Assembly: GCA_035248725.1 (NCBI GenBank)
Contig: DATFHG010000111.1
Location: 1 to 64,000 of the forward strand
Reading direction: 5' to 3'
DNA from: DASPMP01 sp035248725
GTDB lineage: Bacteria; Gemmatimonadota; Gemmatimonadetes; Gemmatimonadales; Gemmatimonadaceae
DNA length: 64,000 bases
The notes below the pieces were generated by a model that was not told the DNA's origin, did no database searches, and saw only the letters and a list, made by a program, of their open reading frames with translations. Both the position numbers and the translations under genes were made by a program. Shown piece after piece: positions 29,954-38,062 of the stretch; the stretch's first letter is position 1; the number at the start of each line of letters is the position of its first letter.

Positions 29954-31044
29954 ACCTCCTCAAACCGCGCACGTCGGAAGAACGCGTGCGCGAACTGCTC
30001 GCGTACGTGAAGGAGCGTGCCGAGAACAAGCCCGCCGTCTATCGCTTTGTCGCGCCCGATGGCGAAGTGGTGTACGTGGGCAAGTCGAAGCAGTTACGCG
30101 CGCGATTGTTGAGCTACTTCCGCGGCGCCTATCCGGACGAAAAGGGCGCGCGCATTCTGCGCGAGGCGCACGACATCGCGTGGGACTACGTGCCCAGCGA
30201 ATTCGCCGCGCTGCTCGGCGAGCTGCGCCTCATCAAACGCTGGCGGCCGCGGTTGAACGTCGCCATGAAGCGTGACGGCCGGAACCTCTGCTTCATCAAG
30301 CTCACGGGCGGCGTGGCGCCCCGACTCACCGTGGTGCGCGGGCCGGGCGTCGACGACCACGCGCTGTACTACGGACCGTTCCTGGGCGCGCAGCGGGTGG
30401 AACAGTCGCTGCGCGAGCTGTCCGACGTGCTTGGGCTCCGCGATTGCACGCTCGATCGAAAGATGCAGTTCTCGGATCAGCGCGACCTGTTCCCCGTGCC
30501 GCCGCGGACGCCCGGCTGCCTGCGCTACGAGGTGAAAAAGTGCCTCGGGCCGTGCATCGCCGCGTGTTCGTCGGGCGACTACATGGAACGCGTGGCGATG
30601 GCACGCGCGTTTCTCGATGGCCGCGACGACGGGCCGCTCGCCATGCTCTTCCACGAGATGCGCCTCAGCAGCGAGCGGCTGGAGTTCGAGCGTGCCGCGG
30701 CATATCGCGACAAGTTTCACCGTCTCGAGGCGCTGCGCGAAGAGTTCGGGCGCCTCCGCTTCGCCGTCGAATCGCTATCCTTCGTGTACAAGGTCAGCGG
30801 CTTCGATGGTGCGGAGCGGCTGTACGTGATCCGTCGCGGACGGGTGCGGGCTGAGCTGGATCCACCCACGACACAGTGCGAAAGGGCGGCGCTGGACGCC
30901 TTGCTCGCGGAGGTCTTCGCCGACGCGACGAATGGCATGCAGGTCCCGTCTCATGAGATCGACGAGCTGCTGCTGCTATCCAGCTGGTTCAAACGCTTCC
31001 CCGACGAGCTTCAGCGTACCCAACCCGTGTCACGCGTGAGCTGA
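29932..31044 (+). CDS. Short UvrC-like (Cho-type) GIY-YIG nuclease
   Basis: 370 residues against about 600 for UvrC. The N-terminal GIY-YIG domain appears as AVYRFVAPDGEVVYVGKSKQ with the Arg in LRARLLSYF. The Cys cluster seen in UvrC is kept (RDC near 170, then CLRYEVKKCLGPC and a following Cys). A UVR-type helical hairpin follows (LEFERAAAYRDKF). The RNase H-like 5' nuclease and HhH domains are missing, so it could cut only one side of a lesion, like E. coli Cho. The start is GTG inside the end of mutM. The association with mutM suggests a repair role. Confidence 0.8.
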   Translation: MRSLSKLDLLKPRTSEERVRELLAYVKERAENKPAVYRFVAPDGEVVYVGKSKQLRARLLSYFRGAYPDEKGARILREAHDIAWDYVPSEFAALLGELRLIKRWRPRLNVAMKRDGRNLCFIKLTGGVAPRLTVVRGPGVDDHALYYGPFLGAQRVEQSLRELSDVLGLRDCTLDRKMQFSDQRDLFPVPPRTPGCLRYEVKKCLGPCIAACSSGDYMERVAMARAFLDGRDDGPLAMLFHEMRLSSERLEFERAAAYRDKFHRLEALREEFGRLRFAVESLSFVYKVSGFDGAERLYVIRRGRVRAELDPPTTQCERAALDALLAEVFADATNGMQVPSHEIDELLLLSSWFKRFPDELQRTQPVSRVS

Positions 31045-31080
31045 AAGGCGGTGGCAAGCAGGTTGCTTCTACATCGGTCC

Positions 31081-31302
31081 GTGGCAACCACTACCTGGCA
31101 ACCCGTCACGCTCGTGCAGTGCGTGAGCGTCAAACCATGGCTCGTCATCCCCGGAGACGATGAGCCCGGTGGCTGCCACGACCTGACGCTCGGCAAGATC
31201 TATGAGTGCCTGGGCCTGGAGGGTCGCGGGTCGTTCCTGCGCATCGTGGACGACTCGGGCGAGGACTATCTCTATCCCCTGTCGCACTTCAAAGAGGTCT
31301 AG
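31081..31302 (+). CDS. Small SH3-like hypothetical protein
   Basis: 73 residues from the GTG at 31081. The recognisable part is the C-terminal half: LTLGKIYECLGLEGRGSFLR and a DDSGEDYLYPLSHF ending, a compact beta-rich pattern I remember from many short uncharacterised proteins. A further in-frame GTG at 31051 would give 83 residues; neither start has a convincing ribosome binding site. It sits between the UvrC-like gene and the convergent phosphodiesterase gene. Function unknown. Confidence 0.6.
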   Translation: MATTTWQPVTLVQCVSVKPWLVIPGDDEPGGCHDLTLGKIYECLGLEGRGSFLRIVDDSGEDYLYPLSHFKEV

Positions 31303-31306
31303 CGCG

Positions 31307-31771
31307 TCATTCCAGGTCGACGAGCTGGACGTCGATCTGCCCGCTCTCGATGGTCAAACGCGCGCAACTCGGTGTCAGCTTGAATCGGCGCTGACCCGCC
31401 GCGCCGGGATTCACCACCCATCGTCCGTCGACGTGCGCCACGAGCTGTTTATGCGTGTGCCCGTACACAACGACGTCCGCCGCGTACGTCGCGAGAAGCT
31501 TCTGCGGCGTCGGCGCACCCAGTTCGTGGCCATGGCTCACGTGAATGCGCATGCCCTCGTACGTCAGGTCGATCGATTCGGCGAGGCCGGGCGTGCCGAC
31601 GGGATCCGTGTTGCCGTACACGGCCCGAACGGGAGCGATCGCGCCGAGCTCCTCGAGGACGCCATCGCCCACATCGCCCGCGTGGAGAATGAGCTCGACG
31701 CCGGCGAGCGCCTGGAACACCGACGGACGCACGAGACCGTGCGTGTCGGAGATCAGGCCTAGGAGCCCCAA
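31307..31771 (-). CDS. YfcE-type metallophosphoesterase
   Basis: 154 residues. The calcineurin-like motifs are all there: GLISDTHG, LHAGDVGD, YGNTDP, VSHGHE and YGHTHKQ, which supply the two-metal ligands. It hydrolyses phosphodiesters of unidentified nature. The start overlaps the end of ubiX by 13 bp on the same strand, so it is the last gene of the ubiD-ubiA-ubiX operon. Confidence 0.9.
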   Translation of the reverse strand: MGLLGLISDTHGLVRPSVFQALAGVELILHAGDVGDGVLEELGAIAPVRAVYGNTDPVGTPGLAESIDLTYEGMRIHVSHGHELGAPTPQKLLATYAADVVVYGHTHKQLVAHVDGRWVVNPGAAGQRRFKLTPSCARLTIESGQIDVQLVDLE

Positions 31772-32358
31772 CGCTTCACGAGCTCGTGCTCGACGTCCAG
31801 CTGATCGAGAACGCGAGCGACGACGAAGTCCACGAGCTCCTGCACGCTCCGCGGCTTGTTATAGAATCCCGGCGCCGCGGGCAGGACCACCGCACCCGCC
31901 CGCGCGAGGCGCAGCATGTTCTGCAGGTGAATGGCGCTGAGCGGAGTTTCGCGCGGCACCAGCACCAGCGTGCGCCGCTCCTTGAGCGTGACGTCCGCGG
32001 CCCGTTCCACCAGCGATCGCGACGCGCCCACACTGATGGCGGACAGCGTCCCCATCGAGCACGGACAGACCACCATTCCCGCGGTCCGCGCCGAGCCGGA
32101 CGCCGGTGCCGCACCGCGGTCGGCGTCGTCGTACACCGTGACGAGACTGCTCCATTCGGCGACACCGACGCGCTTGCGCAACTCATCCACGGAGCCGATG
32201 TCCATCTCCGTATCCAGGAGGCGCAGCCCGTGCGACGAGACGATCAACGACACCCGCCGCTCCGCGATCAGCAGCGCCTCGAGCAGACGCACCGCGTAGG
32301 GCGCGCCGGACGCGCCGGTGATCGCGAACACGATGGGAAGCGCCGCGCGGTCCGTCAT
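31759..32358 (-). CDS. ubiX: Flavin prenyltransferase UbiX
   Basis: 199 residues. ITGASGAPYAVRLL binds FMN, and CPCSMGTLSAISVG plus the C-terminal PAAPGFYNKPRSVQELVDFV are hallmark segments. UbiX joins dimethylallyl phosphate to FMN to make prenyl-FMN, the cofactor of UbiD, whose gene is in the same operon. Two bases separate it from ubiA. Confidence 0.94.
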   Translation of the reverse strand: MTDRAALPIVFAITGASGAPYAVRLLEALLIAERRVSLIVSSHGLRLLDTEMDIGSVDELRKRVGVAEWSSLVTVYDDADRGAAPASGSARTAGMVVCPCSMGTLSAISVGASRSLVERAADVTLKERRTLVLVPRETPLSAIHLQNMLRLARAGAVVLPAAPGFYNKPRSVQELVDFVVARVLDQLDVEHELVKRWGS

Positions 32359-32360
32359 CG

Positions 32361-33284
32361 TTAGCCGCGCAGGAATCCCGCTCGCGCCAGGCGATCGAGC
32401 AGGACGAGGAAGAAGAACAGGATGCTGATCATCCCGTTCATCGTGAAGAAGGCGGCATCGAGCTTGGTGAGGTCATCCTCGCGCACCAGCGAGTGCTCGT
32501 ACGCGAGCAATGCCGCGGACAGAACGACGCCAGCCCAGTAGAACGCGCCACCATGCACCGCGATGCCCACCAGAGCCAGAAACGCCACGCTCAGCAGGTG
32601 CATGACACGAGCGACCACGATCGCGCTCTGCGCCCCCATCGCCGCCGGCACCGACTGCAACTGCTGCGCGCGATCGAACTCGACGTCCTGCAGCGAATAG
32701 AAGATGTCGAAGCCGCCGACCCAGGCCGCCACCGCGGCCGCGAGGGCGAGCAGCATCCACCCCGGGCGACTCCAGCCGCCGACGACCGCCAGGTATCCGC
32801 CCACCGGCGCGATCGCGAGCGACCACCCGAGCACGAGGTGCGACCAGCGCGTGAATCGCTTGGTGTAGCTGTAGAAGAAGATCCAGGCGAGAGCGATCGG
32901 GGACAGCGCGAGACAGAGCCAGTTCAACTGCGCCGCGGAGAATACGAAGACCGATGCGGCGATCAGCACCGCCGTCCACGCCTCGCCCACGCGCAGCGTG
33001 CCGCGCGGCAGCTCGCGCATGGCGGTGCGCGGGTTGCGGCGATCGATGTCGCGATCGACGATGCGGTTGAACCCCATCGCCGCGAAGCGAGCCGCGGTGA
33101 ACGCCAGGATCACCCACCCGACCTGCGTCAGCTGCAGCGGCCGCCGGAACGATCCGAGCACGACACCGACGAGCGCGAAGGGCAGCGCAAACACCGTGTG
33201 CGGAAGCTTGACGAGATTCGCGTACGCGATCACCCGCGAGCTGCCACCGAACGTCTGCCCTTCACGAACGGAGGGCGCGCTCAT
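32361..33284 (-). CDS. UbiA-family prenyltransferase (MqnP-like)
   Basis: 307 residues, about eight or nine membrane segments. The first Asp-rich motif is NRIVDRDIDRRNPRT and the second is DIFYSLQDVEFDR, both binding the prenyl diphosphate through Mg. It attaches a polyprenyl chain to an aromatic acid at the membrane. Together with UbiD and UbiX genes and a later MenG-like gene, this suggests quinone synthesis, possibly by the futalosine route; that is inference. ATG 33284 overlaps the ubiD stop by four bases; a longer frame to 33608 lies antisense-like within ubiD and is not used. Confidence 0.88.
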   Translation of the reverse strand: MSAPSVREGQTFGGSSRVIAYANLVKLPHTVFALPFALVGVVLGSFRRPLQLTQVGWVILAFTAARFAAMGFNRIVDRDIDRRNPRTAMRELPRGTLRVGEAWTAVLIAASVFVFSAAQLNWLCLALSPIALAWIFFYSYTKRFTRWSHLVLGWSLAIAPVGGYLAVVGGWSRPGWMLLALAAAVAAWVGGFDIFYSLQDVEFDRAQQLQSVPAAMGAQSAIVVARVMHLLSVAFLALVGIAVHGGAFYWAGVVLSAALLAYEHSLVREDDLTKLDAAFFTMNGMISILFFFLVLLDRLARAGFLRG

Positions 33285-34765
33285 CGCTGCACCGGGATGC
33301 CCAGACGTGACCACAGCGCATCGATGCGCGTGCGCGTCGCCGCGTCCATCTCGATCACTTTCGGCCAGTCCCGCGTAAATCCCTCCTCCGGAAGCTTCTT
33401 CGTGCAGTCGAAGCCGACCTTCGAACCATAGGTGAATGCTCGGCTGGAGTGGTCGAGCACGTCCATGGGCCCCATCGAGAACCGCGCGTCGCGTTGCGGG
33501 TCGAGGTTGTTCAGCGCCACCCACCACGCCTCGCGCGTGTCGCGCACGTTCACCCAGTGGTCCACCACGACGATCACTTTCGCCAGCGACATCAGTCCCT
33601 GCCCCCACAGCGCATTCATCACTTTCTGCGCCTGGCCCGGATACTCCTTCCGGATGGACACGAACACGAGATTGTGGAAGATGCCTTCGGCCGGCATGTG
33701 ATAGTCCACGATCTCGGGGATGGTGAGCTTCAGCAGCGGAAGAAAGATGCGTTCGGTCGCATGCCCGAGGTAGAAATCCTCCATCGGCGGCCGCCCGACG
33801 ATGGTCGAGGGGAAGATCGCATGCGTCCGCATCGTGATGGCGGTGACGTGCACCGGCGGGTAGAGATCCGCCAGGGAATAGAATCCCGTGTGATCGCCAA
33901 ATGGTCCCTCCGTGACGAGCGATTCGCGCGGGTCGATGTACCCCTCGATGACGAAGTCCGCTTCGGCCGGCACTTCGAGGTCACACGTTAGCGCCGTGGT
34001 GAGTGACACCGGCTGCTTCCGCAGGAATCCGGCGAACAGGAACTCATCGATGGTCGGCGGCAGTGGCGCCGACGCCGAGTACATGGACGGCGGGTCCGCG
34101 CCGAGTGCGATGCACACCGGCATGGTCTCGCCACGCTCCGCCATCTCCCGCCAGTGCGCCGCGCCGACTTTGTGCCGCTGCCAGTGCATGGCCAACGTCG
34201 TTTTCCCTGTCTGCATCACGCGGTACATGCCGACGTTGCGGATTCCCCGCTTCGGGTCGCGCGTAATCACCATCGGGAACGTGATGTACGCGCCCCCGTC
34301 CTCGGGCCAGCACTTGGTCAGCGGCAGCTTGTCGAGGTCTACGTCGGCGTCGCGCCACACCACGTCCTGGCATGGCGCGTGGCCGCTGCGCTTGCGGGGC
34401 GGGAACTTCGCGACCTCCATCACCCGCGGCAGGAGCGCCAGTTTCGCGACGATCCCCTCGGGCGGCTTCATCTGCAGCAGCTCCGTGATGCGCGCACCGA
34501 TGTCATCCAGCCGCTCGACGCCGAACGCCATCGCGATGCGCCGCATGGAGCCGAACAGGTTGATCGCGACCGGGAACCCCGAAGGCTGGCCGTTCATCAG
34601 GGTCGGCCGCTCGAAGAGCAGCGCGGGCCCGCCGCCGGGACTCTTCATCACGCGGTCGGCGATCTCCGTGATTTCGAGGTTCACGGATACCGGCTCGCGA
34701 ACGCGCACCAGCTCGCCGGCAGCGTCCAGCTGCTTCACGAATTCCGAAAGCGTATCGATGCTCAC
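33281..34765 (-). CDS. ubiD: UbiD-family prenyl-FMN-dependent decarboxylase
   Basis: 494 residues. Typical stretches are GMYRVMQTGKTTLAMHW, EGPFGDHTGFYS, the PMEDFYLGHATERIFLPLL segment and the C-terminal VDHWVNVRD. It removes a carboxyl group from an aromatic acid using prenylated FMN made by UbiX, which is encoded downstream. In the menaquinone context it would act after the UbiA-type prenyl transfer. The start is GTG 34765, seven bases after TAGCTT with no Shine-Dalgarno sequence, which suggests a leaderless message. Divergent from the squalene/phytoene synthase gene by 61 bp. Confidence 0.92.
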   Translation of the reverse strand: MSIDTLSEFVKQLDAAGELVRVREPVSVNLEITEIADRVMKSPGGGPALLFERPTLMNGQPSGFPVAINLFGSMRRIAMAFGVERLDDIGARITELLQMKPPEGIVAKLALLPRVMEVAKFPPRKRSGHAPCQDVVWRDADVDLDKLPLTKCWPEDGGAYITFPMVITRDPKRGIRNVGMYRVMQTGKTTLAMHWQRHKVGAAHWREMAERGETMPVCIALGADPPSMYSASAPLPPTIDEFLFAGFLRKQPVSLTTALTCDLEVPAEADFVIEGYIDPRESLVTEGPFGDHTGFYSLADLYPPVHVTAITMRTHAIFPSTIVGRPPMEDFYLGHATERIFLPLLKLTIPEIVDYHMPAEGIFHNLVFVSIRKEYPGQAQKVMNALWGQGLMSLAKVIVVVDHWVNVRDTREAWWVALNNLDPQRDARFSMGPMDVLDHSSRAFTYGSKVGFDCTKKLPEEGFTRDWPKVIEMDAATRTRIDALWSRLGIPVQR

Positions 34766-34772
34766 GCGGAAA

Positions 34773-34778
34773 AAGCTA
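34773..34778 (-). promoter_or_regulatory. Putative -10 element of the ubiD operon (TAGCTT)
   Basis: TAGCTT on the minus strand is separated from the ubiD GTG (34765) by seven bases, so transcription would start at or next to the start codon. No -35 match of quality lies 17 bases upstream. Confidence 0.4.
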
Positions 34779-34789
34779 AGAGATCGGCG

Positions 34790-34818
34790 CTGACCCCACA
34801 GGCGCGGACGCGTATCTT
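34790..34818 (+). promoter_or_regulatory. Putative promoter of the squalene/phytoene synthase gene
   Basis: CTGACC (34790-34795), a 17-base spacer, and TATCTT (34813-34818) fit a sigma-70-type promoter. The GTG start at 34827 follows after eight bases with no ribosome binding site. Confidence 0.45.
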
Positions 34819-34826
34819 GGGGCTGC

Positions 34827-36056
34827 GTGTTCTCCCTTCCCTTTGCGCTGCGGCGCCCTTTCCTCATCCTGCGGGACCTCATCGCCAGCCGCGAGCGTCC
34901 CGATCTTCATGCGCTCGCGGAGATCGAGGAACCGGAGCGATTCGTCTGGGCCATCCTCCCGCACGCCGCGCGCACCTTTGCGGCGTGCATTACGTTGCTT
35001 CCCGCCCGCTCCGCGCGGGCGGCGGCGGTGGCCTATCTCTACTGTCGGGTGCTCGATACGTACGAGGACCTGGTCCCCGACCGCACGCTCCGGGAGCACG
35101 CGCTTCGCGACTTCGCCGCGCGGTTCGACGTCGTCGACGGCCCGCTCCCGCCGGCGCCCACCATCGCCGATGCTGCGGACCGCGACGATCGCGATCGTGC
35201 CCACCTGCTCCTCGTTCATCGGGTCGGGCTCGTCGATCAGGTCTTTGCATCGCTCGAGCCGGCGACCCGCCTCGTCGTCCGCGACCTGGTACGCGACATG
35301 GCGGAGGGCATGCAGTGGTCATCCGCGACGTTCGCCGCGCACGCAGGGGTGTTGCCCGCCGCCGATCTCGCGCGCTATTGCCGTCACGTCCTCGGCAATC
35401 CCGTCGTGTTCAGCGTCCGGCTGCTGCGCATGCGCTACGGCGCGAGCCCGGACCTCGCGCCGGCCGACCGGGAAGACGCCATGCTCGTCGGAGAGATGGT
35501 CCAGCTCGCGAACATTACGCGCGACATCGAGAAGGACCTGCGGCGTGGCATCGCGTACGATCCGGCGCTCAGGCCATATCTGGGTCGCGATGCGCGCACG
35601 GACGTATCCATGCGCGCCGACATCGACGAGGTGCGCGGACGACTGGTCCGGTTCGCGCTCTCGCGCGCACCGGCGTACCGTCGCGTCGTCGATGGCATTC
35701 ACCTGCCAAAGCGGAGCGTCGCCCGCGCGTCGGCCGTCCTGATGCTGCTCTTTACCGAACGCCATTTCCGGCACTGCGCCCGCAGCGCGGATCTGCCCGC
35801 GTGGGACGGACCCGAGTCCACGCTGGAGCTCCTGGCGCGATCGGTGCGCGCAGCCTTTTCCGCCGCACGCGCGAACCGTGAGATGCTACGCGTGGAGCAG
35901 GCGTTCGCGAACGGGATCTATCCCCGAACGCCAACGTGGAGCGCTGCGACGCCGAACGTCAACATCGTCCACCGCACGTCCGCGAACCCCGCCGATCCCA
36001 ATCGCCGACCGAGCTCCGGCGCCGACGGAAAGTGGGCGACCGACTCGGGCAGGTAG
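34827..36056 (+). CDS. Squalene/phytoene synthase-family prenyl synthase
   Basis: 409 residues. The first Asp motif is YCRVLDTYEDLV and the second is NITRDIEKDLRRG, which bind the two prenyl diphosphates via Mg. The enzyme joins two molecules head to head, giving phytoene or squalene; which one is undecided. The family core ends near residue 365. The last 45 residues lie antisense to the end of the ubiE gene (overlap 35918-36056, 139 bp), have no recognisable motif and are probably a by-product of stop-codon loss. No other carotenoid or hopanoid genes are in the window. Confidence 0.82.
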   Translation: MFSLPFALRRPFLILRDLIASRERPDLHALAEIEEPERFVWAILPHAARTFAACITLLPARSARAAAVAYLYCRVLDTYEDLVPDRTLREHALRDFAARFDVVDGPLPPAPTIADAADRDDRDRAHLLLVHRVGLVDQVFASLEPATRLVVRDLVRDMAEGMQWSSATFAAHAGVLPAADLARYCRHVLGNPVVFSVRLLRMRYGASPDLAPADREDAMLVGEMVQLANITRDIEKDLRRGIAYDPALRPYLGRDARTDVSMRADIDEVRGRLVRFALSRAPAYRRVVDGIHLPKRSVARASAVLMLLFTERHFRHCARSADLPAWDGPESTLELLARSVRAAFSAARANREMLRVEQAFANGIYPRTPTWSAATPNVNIVHRTSANPADPNRRPSSGADGKWATDSGR

Positions 36057-36664
36057 CGGTACGCGCTCGGATTGCCGCTGATCCAGCCGCCAAGGCGCGG
36101 CAGCACGTGATGGAAATACAGGTGATACGCGCGGCGAATGACCGCGCTCGGCGGGGTCGTGAACTCGAGGATGACGAAACGGGCGCCGGGCCGCAGCACG
36201 CGCGCGACCTCGCGCAGCCCCGCGTCCAGATCGGAGAGATTCCGCGCGCCGAACGCCACGATCGCGCCCGCGCACGATGCGTCGGCGATGGGGAGCGCCA
36301 GCGCATCCGCGGCGACCGCCTGCACGACCGTTCCGCGCGCCTTCGGCATCCCCGCCTGCAACATCGGGATCGCGAAATCCGCGCCGATGACACGCCCGCG
36401 AAACGCCGGCTGCGCCGCGAGCTCGACGGCCACGTCGAGCGTACCGGCGCACAGGTCGAGGTAGACCCCGTCCGCGTGGCGCTCCCACTCGAGTGCGCGG
36501 AGCGCGCGCCGACGCCAGCGACGGTCTATGTTGAGCGAGAGCAGATGATTCAACAGATCGTAGCGCGGGGCGATGTCCGAGAACATCGCGCGGACGTACG
36601 CACGCTTGTCGCCGGCGCCGCTGGCAGCCGCCCGCGCGCGCTCCGTATGCTCCAGATCCGTCAT
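35918..36664 (-). CDS. ubiE: UbiE/MenG quinone C-methyltransferase
   Basis: 248 residues. The SAM-binding motif is LDLCAGTLDVAVEL, followed by GADFAIPML; FGARNLSDLDAGLREVARVL and the FHHVLPRLGGWISG segment are family signatures. It methylates demethylmenaquinone (or a ubiquinone intermediate) and completes quinone synthesis. ATG 36664 is chosen as the start that keeps the conserved N-terminus (MFSDIAPRYDLLNHLLS) without running into the sigma-factor start at 36723; an ATG at 36709 is also possible. Convergent overlap of 139 bp with the prenyl synthase. Confidence 0.92.
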   Translation of the reverse strand: MTDLEHTERARAAASGAGDKRAYVRAMFSDIAPRYDLLNHLLSLNIDRRWRRRALRALEWERHADGVYLDLCAGTLDVAVELAAQPAFRGRVIGADFAIPMLQAGMPKARGTVVQAVAADALALPIADASCAGAIVAFGARNLSDLDAGLREVARVLRPGARFVILEFTTPPSAVIRRAYHLYFHHVLPRLGGWISGNPSAYRYLPESVAHFPSAPELGRRLGSAGFADVRWTMLTFGVAALHVGVRG

Positions 36665-36722
36665 CGGCACGGCTGCAACTTCGTGGCGCCTGAGTGACGC
36701 GGCAAGCATCTTCCTACCGCGA

Positions 36723-37370
36723 ATGTCGCCGACACCATCCGCCGTTCTCGACCTCGCGAACCTTCCCGATGCCGACGTCGTCACGCTCGCGCAGAAAGGT
36801 CGCGAGGCCGCCTATCGTGAGCTGATCCGGCGATACGAACGGCCCGTGTTCTCGCTCGTGTACCGGATGGTACGGGACCGCGAGCTCTCCGAGGACCTCA
36901 CGCAGGATACCTTCGTGAAAGTCCTCACGCACATCGACAAGTACCGATCCGAATTCAAGTTCTCGAGTTGGCTGTTCAAGATCGCGAACAACGTCGCCAT
37001 CGATCATCTGCGCCGCCGCCAGCTCGACACCGTGAGCATGGAAGGTTCGCCGCACGCAACCACCACGGACCTCGCCGAAGCCACCTCGTTCGAGCTGGCC
37101 GCCTCCAATGAAACGCCCCTGCAGGAGCTGGAAGCACGCGAGCTGGGATCCGAGATCGAACGCGCCATCGCACAGCTGCGGCCCGAATATCGCGCCTGCA
37201 TCCTGCTGCGGCACGTCGAAGACAAGTCGTACGAGGAGATCGCGGCCACGCTCGATCTCCCCCTTGGCACCGTGAAGACCTACATCCACCGCGCCCGCCA
37301 CGAGCTGCGTCGCTTGCTCGACCACGTGCGCGACGAAGGCTTTGGACCGCCGGCGGAGGAGCCCGCGTGA
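36723..37370 (+). CDS. ECF-type sigma factor (RpoE-like)
   Basis: 215 residues. Region 2 contains VYRMVRDRELSEDLTQDTFVKVL and WLFKIANNVAIDHLRR; region 4 holds EYRACILLRHVEDKSYEEIA and LPLGTVKTYIHRAR as the -35 reading helix. Upstream GCATCTT (36709-36715) lies eight bases before the ATG, if that is the -10. It is followed by an anti-sigma-like membrane gene and a bactofilin-like gene, so the three form a regulated envelope operon. The signal it responds to is not visible. Confidence 0.9.
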   Translation: MSPTPSAVLDLANLPDADVVTLAQKGREAAYRELIRRYERPVFSLVYRMVRDRELSEDLTQDTFVKVLTHIDKYRSEFKFSSWLFKIANNVAIDHLRRRQLDTVSMEGSPHATTTDLAEATSFELAASNETPLQELEARELGSEIERAIAQLRPEYRACILLRHVEDKSYEEIAATLDLPLGTVKTYIHRARHELRRLLDHVRDEGFGPPAEEPA

Positions 37371-37473
37371 CACCCCTCACAGCCACGACCCGTGGTTCGG
37401 TCACGCCGGCCGACCGCGCCGCAACCGCTGAAACTCTCATTCTTTCCTGGCCGTACGAACGCCCGGAGGCCTA

Positions 37474-38061
37474 GTGCAACACCGCCATTTACTACCCAAC
37501 GAATTCGACCTGCTGCTGGACGAGGAAAGCGGATTCGGCGTCAAGCCGCTCCGCCAACACGTCCAGGGCTGTCCGGACTGCAGCGCTCGCCTGGCTGAAG
37601 CCAGGGAGCTTGTCGGTACGCTCCACGAGCTGCCGCTCATGAGCCCGCGCATCGGCCTCGCCGATCGCGTCATGGCACAGGTCCCCGTTTTCGTGCCCTG
37701 GCACGTGGCCGCTCGCGACGCGATCGGCCGTCTCGTACCGGACACGCCGGCGTTGCGGGCAGTAGCCGCCGGCCTCATCGCGGTCGTCGGTTCGGTCCTT
37801 ACGGGGGTCACCCTCTGGATCGCGACTCGCGGGGACGTGCTGTCGCTCTTCACCGGACTGCTGGGCGAAGGCGTCAGAAGCACGGCTTCGCAGGCTGCCG
37901 GCGACATTGTCGTCGCGCTCTTCGGCCCGCAGCTCGGCGCGGCGGTGGCGCAGATCGGCCCGCTCGGCGTCGCCCTCGCGGCTGGTGGTTTCCTGGTCGC
38001 GTCGCTCGCAACGGTTTTCGGACTTCGACTCATCGCGACCTCGAGCCGCGCGCGGAGCTGA
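37474..38061 (+). CDS. Putative anti-sigma factor (zinc-finger, membrane)
   Basis: 195 residues from GTG 37474, which has GGAGG seven bases upstream. The N-terminal cytoplasmic part contains a HC2-type zinc site, LRQHVQGCPDCSARL (His, Cys, Cys). Then come two or three hydrophobic segments (about 88-110, 140-160 and 165-185). This plan, placed directly after an ECF sigma gene, fits a membrane anti-sigma factor that holds the sigma factor. The sequence is too divergent to assign a family with certainty. A 103-bp gap precedes it with no gene. Confidence 0.7.
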   Translation: MQHRHLLPNEFDLLLDEESGFGVKPLRQHVQGCPDCSARLAEARELVGTLHELPLMSPRIGLADRVMAQVPVFVPWHVAARDAIGRLVPDTPALRAVAAGLIAVVGSVLTGVTLWIATRGDVLSLFTGLLGEGVRSTASQAAGDIVVALFGPQLGAAVAQIGPLGVALAAGGFLVASLATVFGLRLIATSSRARS

Positions 38062-38062
38062 C

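Noticed and set aside
32485..33284. Longer ubiA frame with start at 33608
   Set aside because: The extra 108 residues overlap ubiD out of frame and have shadow-like composition; ATG 33284 gives the family start.
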